Made by a program: the position numbers and the translations under genes
Origin: Strongylocentrotus droebachiensis
Lineage: Eukaryota > Echinodermata > Echinoidea > Camarodonta > Strongylocentrotidae
DNA: 64,000 nt
Direction: 5' to 3'
Assembly (NCBI GenBank): GCA_035222895.1
Contig: JAVYIG010007917.1
Coordinates: 31,451-95,450, forward strand
The notes under the pieces: model-generated
Database searches by the model: none
What the model was told of the DNA's origin: nothing
Seen by the model: only the letters and a program-made list of their open reading frames with translations
In this document: positions 46,001 through 57,103 of the stretch, piece after piece
How the letters are laid out: each line of letters begins with the position of its first letter
Numbering within the stretch: position 1 is the stretch's first letter

Positions 46001-49000
46001 GGGGGTGCAAATTGAAAAATTTTCGAGGACCAAAAAAAAAAAAAAAAAATGTGCTCACTACCCCCCCCCCCCCCCCCCCCCCCCCCCCCACTGAGCGACT
46101 TTTCGGTCGGCGCGATTTTCAAATTTTCGGGAGCAAACAAAAATGAAGAAAGTTGGGCCCCCTCCCCTAAGAAATCCTGGATCCGCGCCTGGCTATAACA
46201 CCGCGACAAACACGTGTGATTTGTTTACTTACCTATCACTGACCTCTTTTCTCCAGCAATGGGGAACATAAAGTGAAATAGAAATAAAGTAACCAGTGGA
46301 TTCAAATTGATTTTATTATTATGTAGATATTATAATTATCCAAATAAAAATATTTCACACTTCAAAAAATTAAAATATTCTGACTGGAAGCAATAAAAAT
46401 GCTAGTTTTAAAAAGTAATAATTATGATCGAGGATACAAAAAGCAAGAAAAGTGTGTAAAGTACAGCTAGCGCGCGCAATTTCAAGCAATCGAAAACCCC
46501 GCGCTGAAGTATTTCCGGTCATATCGGGGTCACTCGCGGGTCATGAGCCATGCATACACGTGTTTGTTACGGAGGTAATAAAAATCACCCGCTGCAGCGT
46601 GAATGGGTACATGATATTTATCCCGCTGCTGCAGCGGGATAACTTTTCTACTGTGAATGCATTTGTAGCGGTGTTATGGCGGTGTCGCCGCTCCGCTACA
46701 ACGCCGCTACAAATTTCAAAACCACTGTGAATGGGGTATGCGACAGTTAAAGGGATCGTTTAACAATGTTAAATCTGAGATACACGGTCCTACGTGTTAT
46801 CAGTGTCTGTGATATGGTGTAATATTGAAGCCCTAAAAAAAATTGTGCTTCAAAATGATCAAGAAGTGCCTCAAAAAAGTAAAAACCTTTGAGTGACCGG
46901 TTTTACCATACTTATTTTCCCCAATAGACTGTAGTGTTATGAAAACCGTTAGGCGAACGGTTTTCAAAATTTGTAATTCCAATCATAAATATCTTGATAA
47001 TCAGACAGGCGATCGGCTTGTAAAAGTCATGGGATTCCTGACTGACCTAAAGGTTTATAATTATCATTGCATCATGAGCTTAATCTACAATTTTGTTTCA
47101 GAATCTGAGACAAAGTTACCGGATCCCTTTAAAGTGAATTAGAGAATAAGAAGAAAAACCTTTTCTTTCACGAAATTTGAAGTCGCCAAACTTACGAGCC
47201 AGTCGATACGGTTTTATGATAATGAATGAAAGAAAGATGCTTCCCACGCCAAGTAGTATTATCGAGTTAACGTCTATGTTTATGGAGGGAGAAATGCTAT
47301 CAAATAGCTATGAAATGGCTAATTAAATTTTCTGCGGGGAAGAATATTTTTATTCGCCTTTTTTCGCATGCCGATTGCACACAAAAAATCACGAAATACC
47401 ACCATTCCGCTGATCAATTAAATTCTTATCATCTTTTATTCACTGGGCTTAAGATTTGGAAAAATCTTCTTCGGTATTTCCCGGGCAACCTCTCGACTGT
47501 GCTGACATCCGGGCTAGTGGGATGAACGTGAGCGGTGTGTACAGCATTGACCCCGGGGTTCCTATGAACGTCTACTGCGACATGGAGACCGATGGGGGCG
47601 GCTGGACGGTAAGTAGAAGAGCATGCGCAGTAGAAACTTCTATAGTCTACTGCGTGGACTGTTCAGAATGCATCATAGTGACTACACTACCTGTGAGCAA
47701 GGAGATTCCTTTGCTGGGTGGAGCCCAGTTGTTGCATACGCATGCAGTTCAGCCCACACGGAAATTCAATATAAGTTAACCTCAGACTAAAAAACATAAA
47801 AAACATAAACAAATCTGTTGTTATATGATATGTAATACACTACACCATCAAACTTAGGGTCTGAAAATTGGGGGGGGGGGCAGGCCACAAGTTGACGGAG
47901 GCATAGTCATGTAGGTCATGATCGGACCAGAAGGACCTCACTGTACCACATTACATAGTGAACTATTGCCTGTTTTCTTTCCCTCTCTTCGTAGGTTTTC
48001 CAGCGTAGAACTGACGGTTCTGTAGACTTCTTCCGGTCTTGGTCGGACTACAAGGTCGGCTTCGGAAGCGTCTCTTCCGAACACTGGCTAGGCAACGAGA
48101 AGATTCACCGACTGACCAACCAGAAGATGTACGAACTACGGATCGATCTGGAAGACTTCGACGGAAACACGAGATATGCAAATTACGTTCTCTTTAAGAT
48201 GGCTGCTACGACCGGACTGTACACCCTGACTGTTCGTGGCTTTTCTGGTACTGCAGGTAATTTCTCTCATAACATGTCTTCAAAAACATTAAACATTTCG
48301 GTTGCTTTCTTGGCCCCTCTGCACTGTCGCTCGATTGCATGATGCAATTGTCTTGAAGCCTTAGGTATCCCGTGATGAATATAATGTGGTACATGGACAG
48401 TATTTGCGTGGCTATATAAAGGGTTCTAGGACAATTACCCCGTGGAAAATCACCCCCGGCCAATTAATAGCGGGACAATCACCTCCTTGAAAATTACCCC
48501 CCCCCCCCCCGAGGACAATAATTACCGGGCCCCTGAAAATTACCCTTCTTCTTCTTCTTCCTTTTGAGTACAGACCTCTTTACAGAGTATTATCGTACTA
48601 TACTGGGGGTGTGCAGGTGGACCACTACACCGGGGTTTCCCCCTACGCTTATACGAATAGTGCAGTGGGTTCTTAACGTGCAAAGGTAGTGACTCTTCTC
48701 TACACGGGGCCTCCATTTAAAGTCCTATCCGAGGGACGGAGTGTTTTCCACTTGACATAACATGCGTCTATGAACAAGGGAAGGGGCACGTTAACACACA
48801 ACGCAGGCTTCAGTCATCCGCTTGGGTGGGAGTCGAACCCGGGATCTTTGGTTCGACAGACGGACGCTTTACCGACTGAGCCAACTCGCCTCCCTAGGAA
48901 ATTTCCCTCCGTTGACAATTGACCCCCCCCCCATGAATATCATCCCCTTAGACAATAAGCCCCACCCCCCCCCCCCCCCCTCGAGGAAAATTACCCCCCC

Positions 49001-49004
49001 CCCC

Positions 49005-49036
<32 letters not shown>

Positions 49037-49534
49037 GAAGAAAGTAAAGAGGAGGGTCTGGGGCGGTCGACAAAACCTGCACTTCATTTGTGTCTGTTCA
49101 AATGGGCTCACCGTATATAAACGTCACAGGCATATGCCTAAAGGAGATATTTTCCTCAAAAAGATCCATCATTATGAATACAGGGCCCTTTTCATTTAAA
49201 ACAAATTGTTTTCAATAACAAGTTGCGATAATTTTGTAAATTAAGCTATGAAATCCGTGGATTTGATTGGATGTGCGCAGATTTGTCCTAAATATATGGC
49301 ATTTGTTACTGAAAACAAGTTTTATGAAACAGGACCCAGGTGACGTGTTAACGCATATAAGTGTTTGCGTCTGTGGACTGGGTTTGCGTATGGGGGTTGT
49401 AGGTGTGTTCTATAATTCTTTATTTCAAAACCAGGTAACGATAGAAATTAGGGAAGAAGTGCAATGGGCATATGTGTTGGTTTGATAAATAATTTTTCTG
49501 TACAATAAATAAGACGTAAGTTGATTTTATATAC

Positions 49535-49567
<33 letters not shown>

Positions 49568-50134
49568 CGAGATGTTTGGGTTAAACATGTAGTACTGGGG
49601 GGTGTTTCATGAAACAATTAGTCGGTGTTTTTCACCGACTAATATCATGTTCACCGATAATTTAATCAGCGCTGACTAAATGTGACCAATCACAGGCCTG
49701 GAAAATAGTCGGTGACAAAAGAATTGTCGGTGAACATGATATTAGTCGTTGATGTTTCATGAAACGCTTCCCAGGACTGAGATGAACTCTAAATCTCCTT
49801 TACTTACACTATCACACAAGTTATTTTATTTTTATATATCGTAGGTGACGGTCTTAGGTATCACGACGGGCAAAGGTTCAGCACTCCGGATCGGAATAAC
49901 GCCAAGTTTTCGAATTGCGCAGCTAAATATCGGGCAGGATGGTGGTTCAGGAATTGCTTTGCGAGTAACCTCAACGGGGTCTACCAAAATGGCACGGATA
50001 CTGGCTTTAGACATTTCAGGGGTGTGTTATGGCGCGGTGGGGTAGGCATTCGAGACTCCTTCAAGACGTGTGAGATGAAGATTCGCCCGGAAGTCGGTTC
50101 AGAGGATTCTCAAGGAGCCACTGAAGCAGGGTGA
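43065..50134 (+). CDS. Gene C: secreted FReD lectin-like protein, 5 exons, 316 aa
   Basis: Exons are 43065-43128, 44925-45104, 47454-47608, 47995-48256 and 49845-50134; phases 1,1,0,1; 951 nt. Signal peptide MARFSCSAVFLTALVIAQFN. Exon 2 gives Cys40 and Cys79 around VVQDGKEIPQKTTYPVDD and GKPGKESIPV. The FReD (about 96-304) shows DCADIRASGMNVSGVY, YCDMETDGGGWT, VFQRRTDGSVDFFRSW, SSEHWLGNEKIHRLTNQ, STPDRNNAKFSNCA (calcium-loop-like), GWWFRNCFASNLNGVY and CEMKIRPEVG. An acidic tail of about 12 residues follows. All splice sites are canonical. Introns hold two SINEs, several MITEs and nested elements that are absent from gene D. Confidence 0.9.
43558..43796 (-). mobile_element. tRNA-derived SINE, gene C intron 1
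   Basis: On the minus strand: B-box GGTTCGAGTCCC, then TTAGCAAGACATTGATCTAC, and a body ending in CGCTATACAAAAACCCACTA. The A-box end is missing. Gene D has no insertion at the matching site. Confidence 0.75.
44018..44390. mobile_element. MITE in gene C intron 1
   Basis: The ends AAGTTGAGTTCTGG and CCAGAACTCAACCTT are inverted. Gene D lacks it (59222-59260). Its centre holds a perfect 21-bp-arm hairpin at 44168-44210 (TTGTGTAGACCCATACATCT and its inverse, 1-nt loop). Confidence 0.8.
45657..46738. mobile_element. 1.08-kb inverted-repeat element in gene C intron 2
   Basis: Termini are TACCCCATTCACAGTG and CACTGTGAATGGGGTA. The flanking TGC is duplicated (45654-45656, 46739-46741), and gene D has the empty site (about 60548). 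Inside are palindromes of CACCGCGACAGCAGCGGGAC (45680-45722, 21-bp arms). Interrupted by 45886-46191. Confidence 0.85.
45886..46191. mobile_element. hAT-like poly-C/G element nested in the 45657-46738 element
   Basis: It starts CAGGGG and ends CCTGGATCCGCGCCTG, flanked by the perfect 8-bp repeat GCTATAAC (45878-45885, 46192-46199), as for hAT insertions. The interior is C, G and A runs. Confidence 0.85.
46751..47128. mobile_element. 378-bp MITE with TTAA target duplication
   Basis: The ends AGGGATC...GATCCCT are flanked by TTAA on both sides (46747-46750, 47129-47132). Gene D retains ACAGTTAAAGTGAATT, the empty site. The TTAA duplication is the piggyBac-type signature, but the superfamily is not proven. 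Confidence 0.85.
48545..48894 (-). mobile_element. Full-length tRNA-derived SINE, gene C intron 4
   Basis: On the minus strand the head reads GGAGGCGAGTTGGCTCAGTC (A-box TGGCTCAGTCGG) and then GGGTTCGACTCCC (B-box). The body includes GTTAAGAACCCACTGCACTA and the tail is (GAA)n. It is a different family from 22776. Confidence 0.9.
49600..49772. mobile_element. Hairpin MITE in gene C intron 4
   Basis: GGGTGTTTCATGAAAC...ATCATGTTCACCGA on the left pairs with TCGGTGAACATGAT...TTTCATGAAACGCTTCCC on the right. In gene D the flanks are joined (TGTAGTGCAGGACTGAG at about 63106). Confidence 0.8.
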
Positions 50135-50236
50135 ACGTACACGAGGCGTTAGTGCACTAACGCCAATAAGCAGCGATAAATGTAACCGCTAACTGTGATT
50201 TCATAGATTACACGAGATAAAGGCGTTGTGGAATTC

Positions 50237-51060
50237 AAGTTCAAGTTTACTTTATTCAATAATTTTATTAAAAACATAGAAAGGAAAACAAACATATAAA
50301 AGTTAAACTATAATACATGTATTAATATATAACATGAGGACGACACAAACGGAGATGACATGAAGAGCAAGCGGGACTTTTGTTTTAATAAATAAATGTG
50401 TACATTAATTAAAATATTTGAAAACTAGGCAAGAAGGCCGTGTAAAAGTCAGTCTCCATTGATTGTATACAAAACTAACGTTTTAATAAAAGTTAAGAAA
50501 AAAAGGAAATAATTAATGTTCACACATACACCCTCTGCCTTTACACACCAAGTCACGTTTATTGATCTATATGATTAAAATCAAATTTATAGGTTATTGC
50601 ACTATTGAGTATTGTTTTAATGAATACAATTTAAATTTTCTTTTAAATCTATTCAGTAATAGGCTCATTCTAATGTCTATTGGTATATCACTACAAATTT
50701 TGGGACCCCTGAAAAAATTGTATTTTTGAAACAAGAGTTCTTACCCCTGGAATATGATCATTATTTGAATACTATGTCTGGTGGTCATGAATATTCTTAT
50801 TGAGGTGAAAACCATGCAAAATAGTTATTGGTAACAGTTTGCATTAAACATATTTTGAAGAAATACCATATCTTGATGAGATAGAAACACATTAGTGTCA
50901 TCTACAAATAATATCAGTTCTAGCACTTTAGAAACATTGCAAATATCATCCACATATAAAAGAAATAATAATGGTCCTAGAATTGAGCCCTGAGGCACTG
51001 CACATCTTACTGCCATTGTCTGTGATTCACTTTTTTTGTTCAAGTACAACATATACTTTT
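50237..51060 (-). mobile_element. LINE remnant downstream of gene C
   Basis: The minus-strand frame 51052-50825 encodes reverse transcriptase motifs VPQGSILGPLLFLLYVDDI and LFVDDTNVF (the usual FADD altered to FVDD). It ends in an AACTTGAACTTGAATT tail at about 50237. The same remnant follows gene D (63574-64000), so it predates the C/D duplication. Confidence 0.85.
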
Positions 51061-51776
51061 TGATTATTTAAATAATTTGTTTAAACCAATCGGAACTCAG
51101 ACTAATATAAGGTTAAAATGCAATCTAGAGGCATTAAATTCGAGTGGCTTTGTTTTGGGGAGAATCGCGATTAATGCGAGGTGTTGTAGGATATCTGAGA
51201 GTTGTAAATTGTAAGTTGTAATTGTAAGTTCACTTTCATATAGGTTTGAAGTACAGTTTGTTGTAAGTTATAATCATTGTGCAAATCAAGGATGATAAGA
51301 TTAAATATTGAGATGTTGTGGTCGGACAATACAAGTCCGCATCATGCAGGTTAGCGGGTGGTACTACTTTTTGCCAGCGGAACTACTTTGATGAGTGAGT
51401 TGAGTACATACATGGACGATAGCAAGTCTTCGAGAAAGATTGCTTATGGAATCTGCCATCGATATTTCAACAGGTGAATTGGAAGTATCATTTTCCGGCA
51501 GTTCTATCTATTTAATCTGTTTTTACTTTCCTAATTGGCGGCACGAGTTGGCACTATAATGTGCATAAACATCTATTAGTAGAATATTAAATATGTAAAG
51601 TAAATGAAACGTCAAAATGGCCTGGTGTATTCATTTGAGTTCTGGTATTGGATACTTATGATAAAAATTCACTCAGTTCGACAGTGCCCTGGCCCTGTTG
51701 CAAAACTTAAAGGGGGTGTAGCATGGCAAATACTGGGTAACACCATCTACGACTTCTTATGCACAACTGCACGTAA
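51061..51776. other. Intergenic, nothing recognised
   Basis: AT-rich with no supported feature. Confidence 0.4.
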
Positions 51777-51856
51777 ATAATAATAATAATAACAGTTCGT
51801 CCTTATATAGCGCATTTCAGGACCGCAGGACCTCTCAATGCGCTTTACAGATATAT
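51777..51856 (-). mobile_element. LINE/SINE 3' end fragment
   Basis: On the minus strand, CTGTAAAGCGCATTGAGAGG and CTGAAATGCGCTATATAA are followed by (ATT)n, the same 3' end as 61368-61524. Confidence 0.7.
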
Positions 51857-52009
51857 TTTATTACGAATGGACTCGATTAACGGTCAGCACGCGCTAGCGT
51901 TCGTGAAACAGACCGAAGTTCTCATGACGATGATGATGATGACGATGGTGATGATAATGATAGTAATAGTTATAGTAATAATAATCTCCGGGTTTATGAG
52001 GTAACATCT

Positions 52010-52200
52010 ATTAAACAGCGTTCTTGCTATCATCAAATAAGTTTGATCGTCAAGATTTGTGCTTACAAATGCTAAAGGACTATGTGGTTTATTAGGCAAA
52101 CACTTCTGATATTGCATTTTTGGTTTGCCTATTTAATTAGCGTGATTTTATAGGTTGAAAAATAGTGTTGTGTTTCTGTGTTAAAGCTTCAAAAGCTTAA
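52010..52200. repeat. Inverted copy of 42480-42690
   Basis: CTGATATTGCATTTTTGGTT, AATTAGCGTGATTTTATAGG and AAGCTTCAAAAGCTT are inverse to the repeat between genes B and C. Confidence 0.75.
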
Positions 52201-52400
52201 CCCCAAATCGTGTGGGGGGGGGCGGGGCATTTCACCACTTGAAAATTCGTGGGGGGACGTGTCCCCCCGTCCACCTCCAGGATTGACGCCCATAACCCAG
52301 AGGTTAGTATTACTATTACTTTCAATTTCACCGTCATCGTCATCATCCCTGCCATTATCTTTTTACCATTACTAATGTTTAGAGCATATAAAAAGCAAAG

Positions 52401-54247
52401 GGGGTCTATTCGCTATTCATAAGGACCGCTATTCATAAGGTCCGCTATTCATAAGGACCGCTATTCATAACGTGTAAATTCCCGTACTTCCGGGTCCGTT
52501 ATTCATAATAGCAAAAGAGGGTCACTATTCATAATGAAATAAGGTTCGTTAATCATAAGGACCGCTATTCATAACGTGAGATGAGGGTCGCTATTCATAA
52601 TCCATATTAAGGGTCATTAATCATAAGGACCGCTATTCATAATATGAAATCAGGGTCGCTATTCATAATACGACGAGAGGGTCGCTATTCATAATACGAA
52701 ATAAGGTTCATTACTTATAAGGGTCGCTATTCATAACACGGGAAGAGGGTCGCTATTCATAATACGAAATGAGGGTCGTTATTCATAATAGGAGAAGAGG
52801 GTCGCTATTCATAATAGGAGAAGAGGGTCGCTATTCATAATAGGAAATGAGGTTCGCTATTCATAATAGGAGAAGAGGGTCGCTATTCATAATAGGAGAA
52901 GAGGGTCGCTATTCATAATAGGAAATGAGGGTCGCTATTCATAATAGGAGAAGAGGGTCGCTATTCATAATAGGAGAAGAGGGTCGCTATTCATAATAGG
53001 AGAAGAGGGTCGCTATTCATTATAGGAAATGAGGGTCGCTATTCATAATAGGAGAAGGGGGTCGCTATTCATAATAGGAGAAGAGGGTCGCTATTCATAA
53101 TAGAAGAAGAGGGTCGCTATTCATAATACGAAATGAGGGTCGCTATTCATAATAGGAGAAGAGGGTGGCTATTCATAAAAGGAGAAGAGGGTCGCTATTC
53201 ATAATAGGAATAGAGGGTCGCTATTCATAATAGGAGTAGATGGTCGCAATACATAATAGGAGAAGAGGGTCGCTATTCATAATAGGAGAAGAGGGTCGCT
53301 ATTCATAATAGGAAATGAGGGTCGCTATTCATAATAGGAGAAGAGGGTCGCTATTCATTATAGGAAATGAGGGTCGCTATTCATAATAGGAGAAGAGGGT
53401 CGCTATTCATAATAGGAGAAGAGGGTCGCTATTCATAATAGGAAATGAGGGTCGCTATTCATAATAGGAGAAGAGGGTCGCTATTCATTATAGGAAATGA
53501 GGGTCGCTATTCATAATAGGAGAAGGGGGTCGCTATTCATAATAGGAAATGAGGGTCGCTATTCATAAAAGGAGAAGAGGGTCGCTATTCATAATAGGAG
53601 AAGAGGGTCGCTATTCATAATAGAAGAAGAGGGTCGCTATTCATAATACGAAATGAGGGTCGCTATTCATAATAGGAGAAGAGGGTGGCTATTCATAAAA
53701 GGAGAAGAGGGTCGCTATTCATAATAGGAATAGAGGGTCGCTATTCATAATAGGAGTAGATGGTCGCAATACATAATAGGAGAAGAGGGTCGCTATTCAT
53801 AATAGGAGAAGAGGGTCGCTATTCATAATAGGAAATGAGGGTCGCTATTCATAATAGGAGAAGAGGGTCGCTATTCATTATAGGAAATGAGGGTCGCTAT
53901 TCATAATAGGAGAAGGGGGTCGCTATTCATAATAGGAGAAGAGGGTCGCTATTCATAATAGGAAATCAGGGTCGCTATTCATAATAGGAGTAAGGGGTCG
54001 CTATTCATAAAAGGGGAAGAGGGTCGCTATTCATAATACGAAACGAGGGTCGCTATTCATAATAGAAGAAGAGGGTCGCTATTCATAATAGGAGAAGAGG
54101 GTCGCTATTCATAATAGGAGAAGAGGGTCGCTTTTCATAATAGGAGTAGAGGGTCGATATTCATAATACGAAATGAGGTTTGCTATTCATAATAGGAGTA
54201 GGGGGTCGCTATTCATAATGCGACGAGAGGGTCGCTATTCATAATAC
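52401..54247 (+). repeat. Left satellite arm (16-bp then 26-bp units, about 70 copies)
   Basis: The outermost units are 16 bp (GGACCGCTATTCATAA). Inner units are 26 bp, GGTCGCTATTCATAATAGGA plus GAAGAG. A 520-bp higher-order repeat (20 units) is visible: variant units at 53101-53260 recur at 53621-53780. Confidence 0.95.
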
Positions 54248-54870
54248 CGAAAAAGTCAAAATTACATAAGCAATAAACTAAATGTTAACAAGAAAGCGAC
54301 ATACTGGACACCCCATGGCTACAGCGTAGGCCGGGGGGGGGGGTGGGGTAGGCCACATGGTCCCAAAAATTTGAAGAAAATATTTATTGAAAACTCACAT
54401 TTCTGAAGAAAGAAAGGCGTGCCTAAATAATGAACGTGTCCCATCATTCCGGTCACCAGCCACCCCCCCCCCCTCCAATTCGGCCCACCCTCCCGGCAGT
54501 ATTCCCTTGGTACATGTACATAATATAAGCGACAATTCTCGTCCAAGTAGTTCATAGATGGCGTAGCCTGTGTGTGTTTAAGGGTGAGGGCGGTGGGGTT
54601 GTATCAGTGTTGCCTTCAAGGGGTTGATCTATCATGTATCTTATCCTCAGCAAAGAAAGAAAGCGACAGAGAGGGGGTTGTAGGGACTTAAGTTATATAC
54701 CATATTCAAGCTTTTCGTATATATACAATGTCGCACGACATATTTTCCATATAAGTAAGGAAATTGGATACTCAGAATCAGATACGATTTTTTTTTACCG
54801 TAAGACATTATGTAAACGGTTGCATCCCCTGTATTGTGTATTTAAAAAAAATAATTTACTTTTTAGCTTT
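54248..54870. other. Foldback element, left inner segment without mirror partner
   Basis: Contains G and C runs and a 136-aa frame start; no known protein. It probably includes a secondary insertion not shared with the right side. Confidence 0.4.
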
Positions 54871-55186
54871 GATAATTATAGACATCCCCATAATCTAGCT
54901 CATATATTCCCCCGCTACAGCGGTGAAAACAAGAAGGAAAACACACATAATCCTATCGTCATTTGTCCCGCTCGTGTGAAATCTTGCCCCACCACCCTGC
55001 ACCCCCCCCCCCCCCGACTGAGCTTATCGTGGCTACGCCACTGACACATTAGGTAGAAAAAGCATGCTCATTACTATAGCCATTTAAGGACTTAGTTTGC
55101 TATTTTAAGAAACTAGTTATTGTTTATACGAAAAAAATATTTTTGTAGAAAGTAACTTTTAGTAGGACTTATGGAACTACAAATTA
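54871..55186. repeat. Inner inverted arm of the foldback element (left; right partner 56715-56998)
   Basis: GATAATTATAGACATCCCCA, CCTATCGTCATTTGTCC, CTTGCCCCACCA, GGCTACGCCACTGA, TTGTTTATACGA and AGTAGGACTTATGGA-like blocks reappear inverted at 56715-56998. Confidence 0.85.
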
Positions 55187-55827
55187 TATAGCCTTAGTCA
55201 GATCCAGGCACACAGAAGCTCTTCAATTTCAGCCAATGAAGAGTTTCAAGATTTCAGTTTTCCATGAATTATCATGCCTCAGGATACTAATAATCATATT
55301 AATTAACCTAACTTGATTTATCCAAAAACTTGATCTCCTGAAACGTTCTGAATATCGAAAACAAACGGGAGTTCGACCGGACCATTAGCCTATACACTGT
55401 GAAAAAGTTGGGCAATATTGTTAAAATTGGCGTGGGGTCCAGGGGCAAAGCCCCGGTAAGGGTCAAGGAAGCTCTTGTGTTTTAAGCATTAAAATAAGGT
55501 CAGATGAGCTTCCAGGCGCCTGCCTACGGGCCATTGGTGGGGTTCGCATGCCCCCGGAAGCTCGGGGGTTTAAGCATTTAATTACGGCAGATGAGCATAT
55601 TTTGATACCTCATTTGTGAAACCGGCAGGTCACTTTTCTTTCTTTCTTTATATTTCCCCATTAACATACTTTTTCAAAAGGGTGTGTGTGTGTGTGTGTG
55701 TGGGGGGGGGGGGTTCAAACCCTGACACGTTAGCTACTAAATTAGCATATTTTTTGCCCGAATATAAATTTTGGAATTAGTCACTTTTCAACAAACGCAT
55801 ACAAAAGTATGATTTACAAAAAGTGAA

Positions 55828-56190
55828 ACAAATCCTCTTCTTTCTCTAATAATTTAATGAAACATCAAAGCTTCCACGTTTTGCGCGGGAGGGGGGAAAC
55901 TGAATTCAGACAAGGATTAAGAGTCGAGAATGGAACAACGAATCATCTTCTTTCTCTAATAATTGCATTAAACAATGAAAGGTCAAAGCTTACGCGCTTT
56001 GCGCAAGAGGGGGGGATTGAATTCAGACAATTATTAAGAGTCGAGAACGGTACAACAAATCGTATTTTTTCTCTAATAATTAATGAAAGGTAAAAGCGAG
56101 GGGGAAAACTGAATTCAGACAAGGATTAAGAGTCGAGAATGGTACAATAAATCGTCTTCTTTTTCTAATAATTAATGAAAGTTCAAAGCT
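55828..56190. repeat. Tandem repeat of about 90-117 bp in the foldback loop
   Basis: About 3.3 copies of a unit with TTCTTTCTCTAATAATT, TCAAAGCTT and TGAATTCAGACA..ATTAAGAGTCGAGAA. Confidence 0.8.
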
Positions 56191-57103
56191 TTCGCGCGTA
56201 ATGGGTGGGGGAGGGGAGGGGGGGGGGGACAGCAAGCTGCCCGAATATGAATTTTTGATATCTTTTCTCATTTATCTTGGTGATAAATAACACTTTCACA
56301 AAAAACATATAATGCTCAAATTTTTGCTCGCTCGTTTCGCTCACAAGCAGAATTGTGAACTAGAAAATTACCTTTTCGGGCAAGAGGCTTTAGCCCCCCC
56401 CCCCCCCCCCGATGAAAATGTCAAACAAATGTATATCTTAAAAACGGGAAATGTTGATATCGGACAAGAGACGTGAAGTGAGCTTGCACCCCTTTCCAAA
56501 ATTGTTCCTGCTTCTAGGTACCCGTATCGTGCTTCTAATATGACCTTGTCAGTATTGGTATGTTGAGTTGAAAAAACGGTCTGCGCATTTTTCAAATTTT
56601 CGTCCCCCCCCCCAATTGGGAAATTCTGGATCCGCGCCGGGGCGTACTGATGGGGGGGGGGGGGGGGGGCTCGGGGGATCGGTAGATACTGGGCTTAGGT
56701 CCAATTCCGCTCAGTAATTTGTAGGTCCATAAGTCCTAATAAAAATTACTTTCTACAAAAACATTATTGTCGTATAAACAATTACTAGTTTCTTAAATAG
56801 CAAGCTAAAATGGATAATGGGCCTGCTTGGCGTACTTAATATCTCAGTGGCGTAGCCTGGATAAGATCAGTCGGGGGCAGGATGGTGGGGCAAGATTTCC
56901 AACAAGGAGGACAATTTACGATAGGATTACATGTGTGTTATGTTTTACTTTTTTTTCGTCACCACATGAGCGGGGGTTGGCTCTATATAATTATCAAAGA
57001 TAACAGATAAAATATAATTACTTTAAAAAGAGACAACTATTCAGGGCTATATATCGCCCCCCCCCCTACAGGACCAGAAACGTAGCCGAGAGGGGGGGGG
57101 GGG

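Noticed and set aside
48821-48894. Functional tRNA gene on the minus strand
   Set aside because: A- and B-boxes are present but acceptor-stem pairing is absent, and a SINE body with a GAA tail follows.
54634-55044. 136-aa frame in the foldback element as a possible transposase
   Set aside because: No catalytic motif or zinc-finger pattern; it ends in poly-Pro from a C run and spans an inverted arm.
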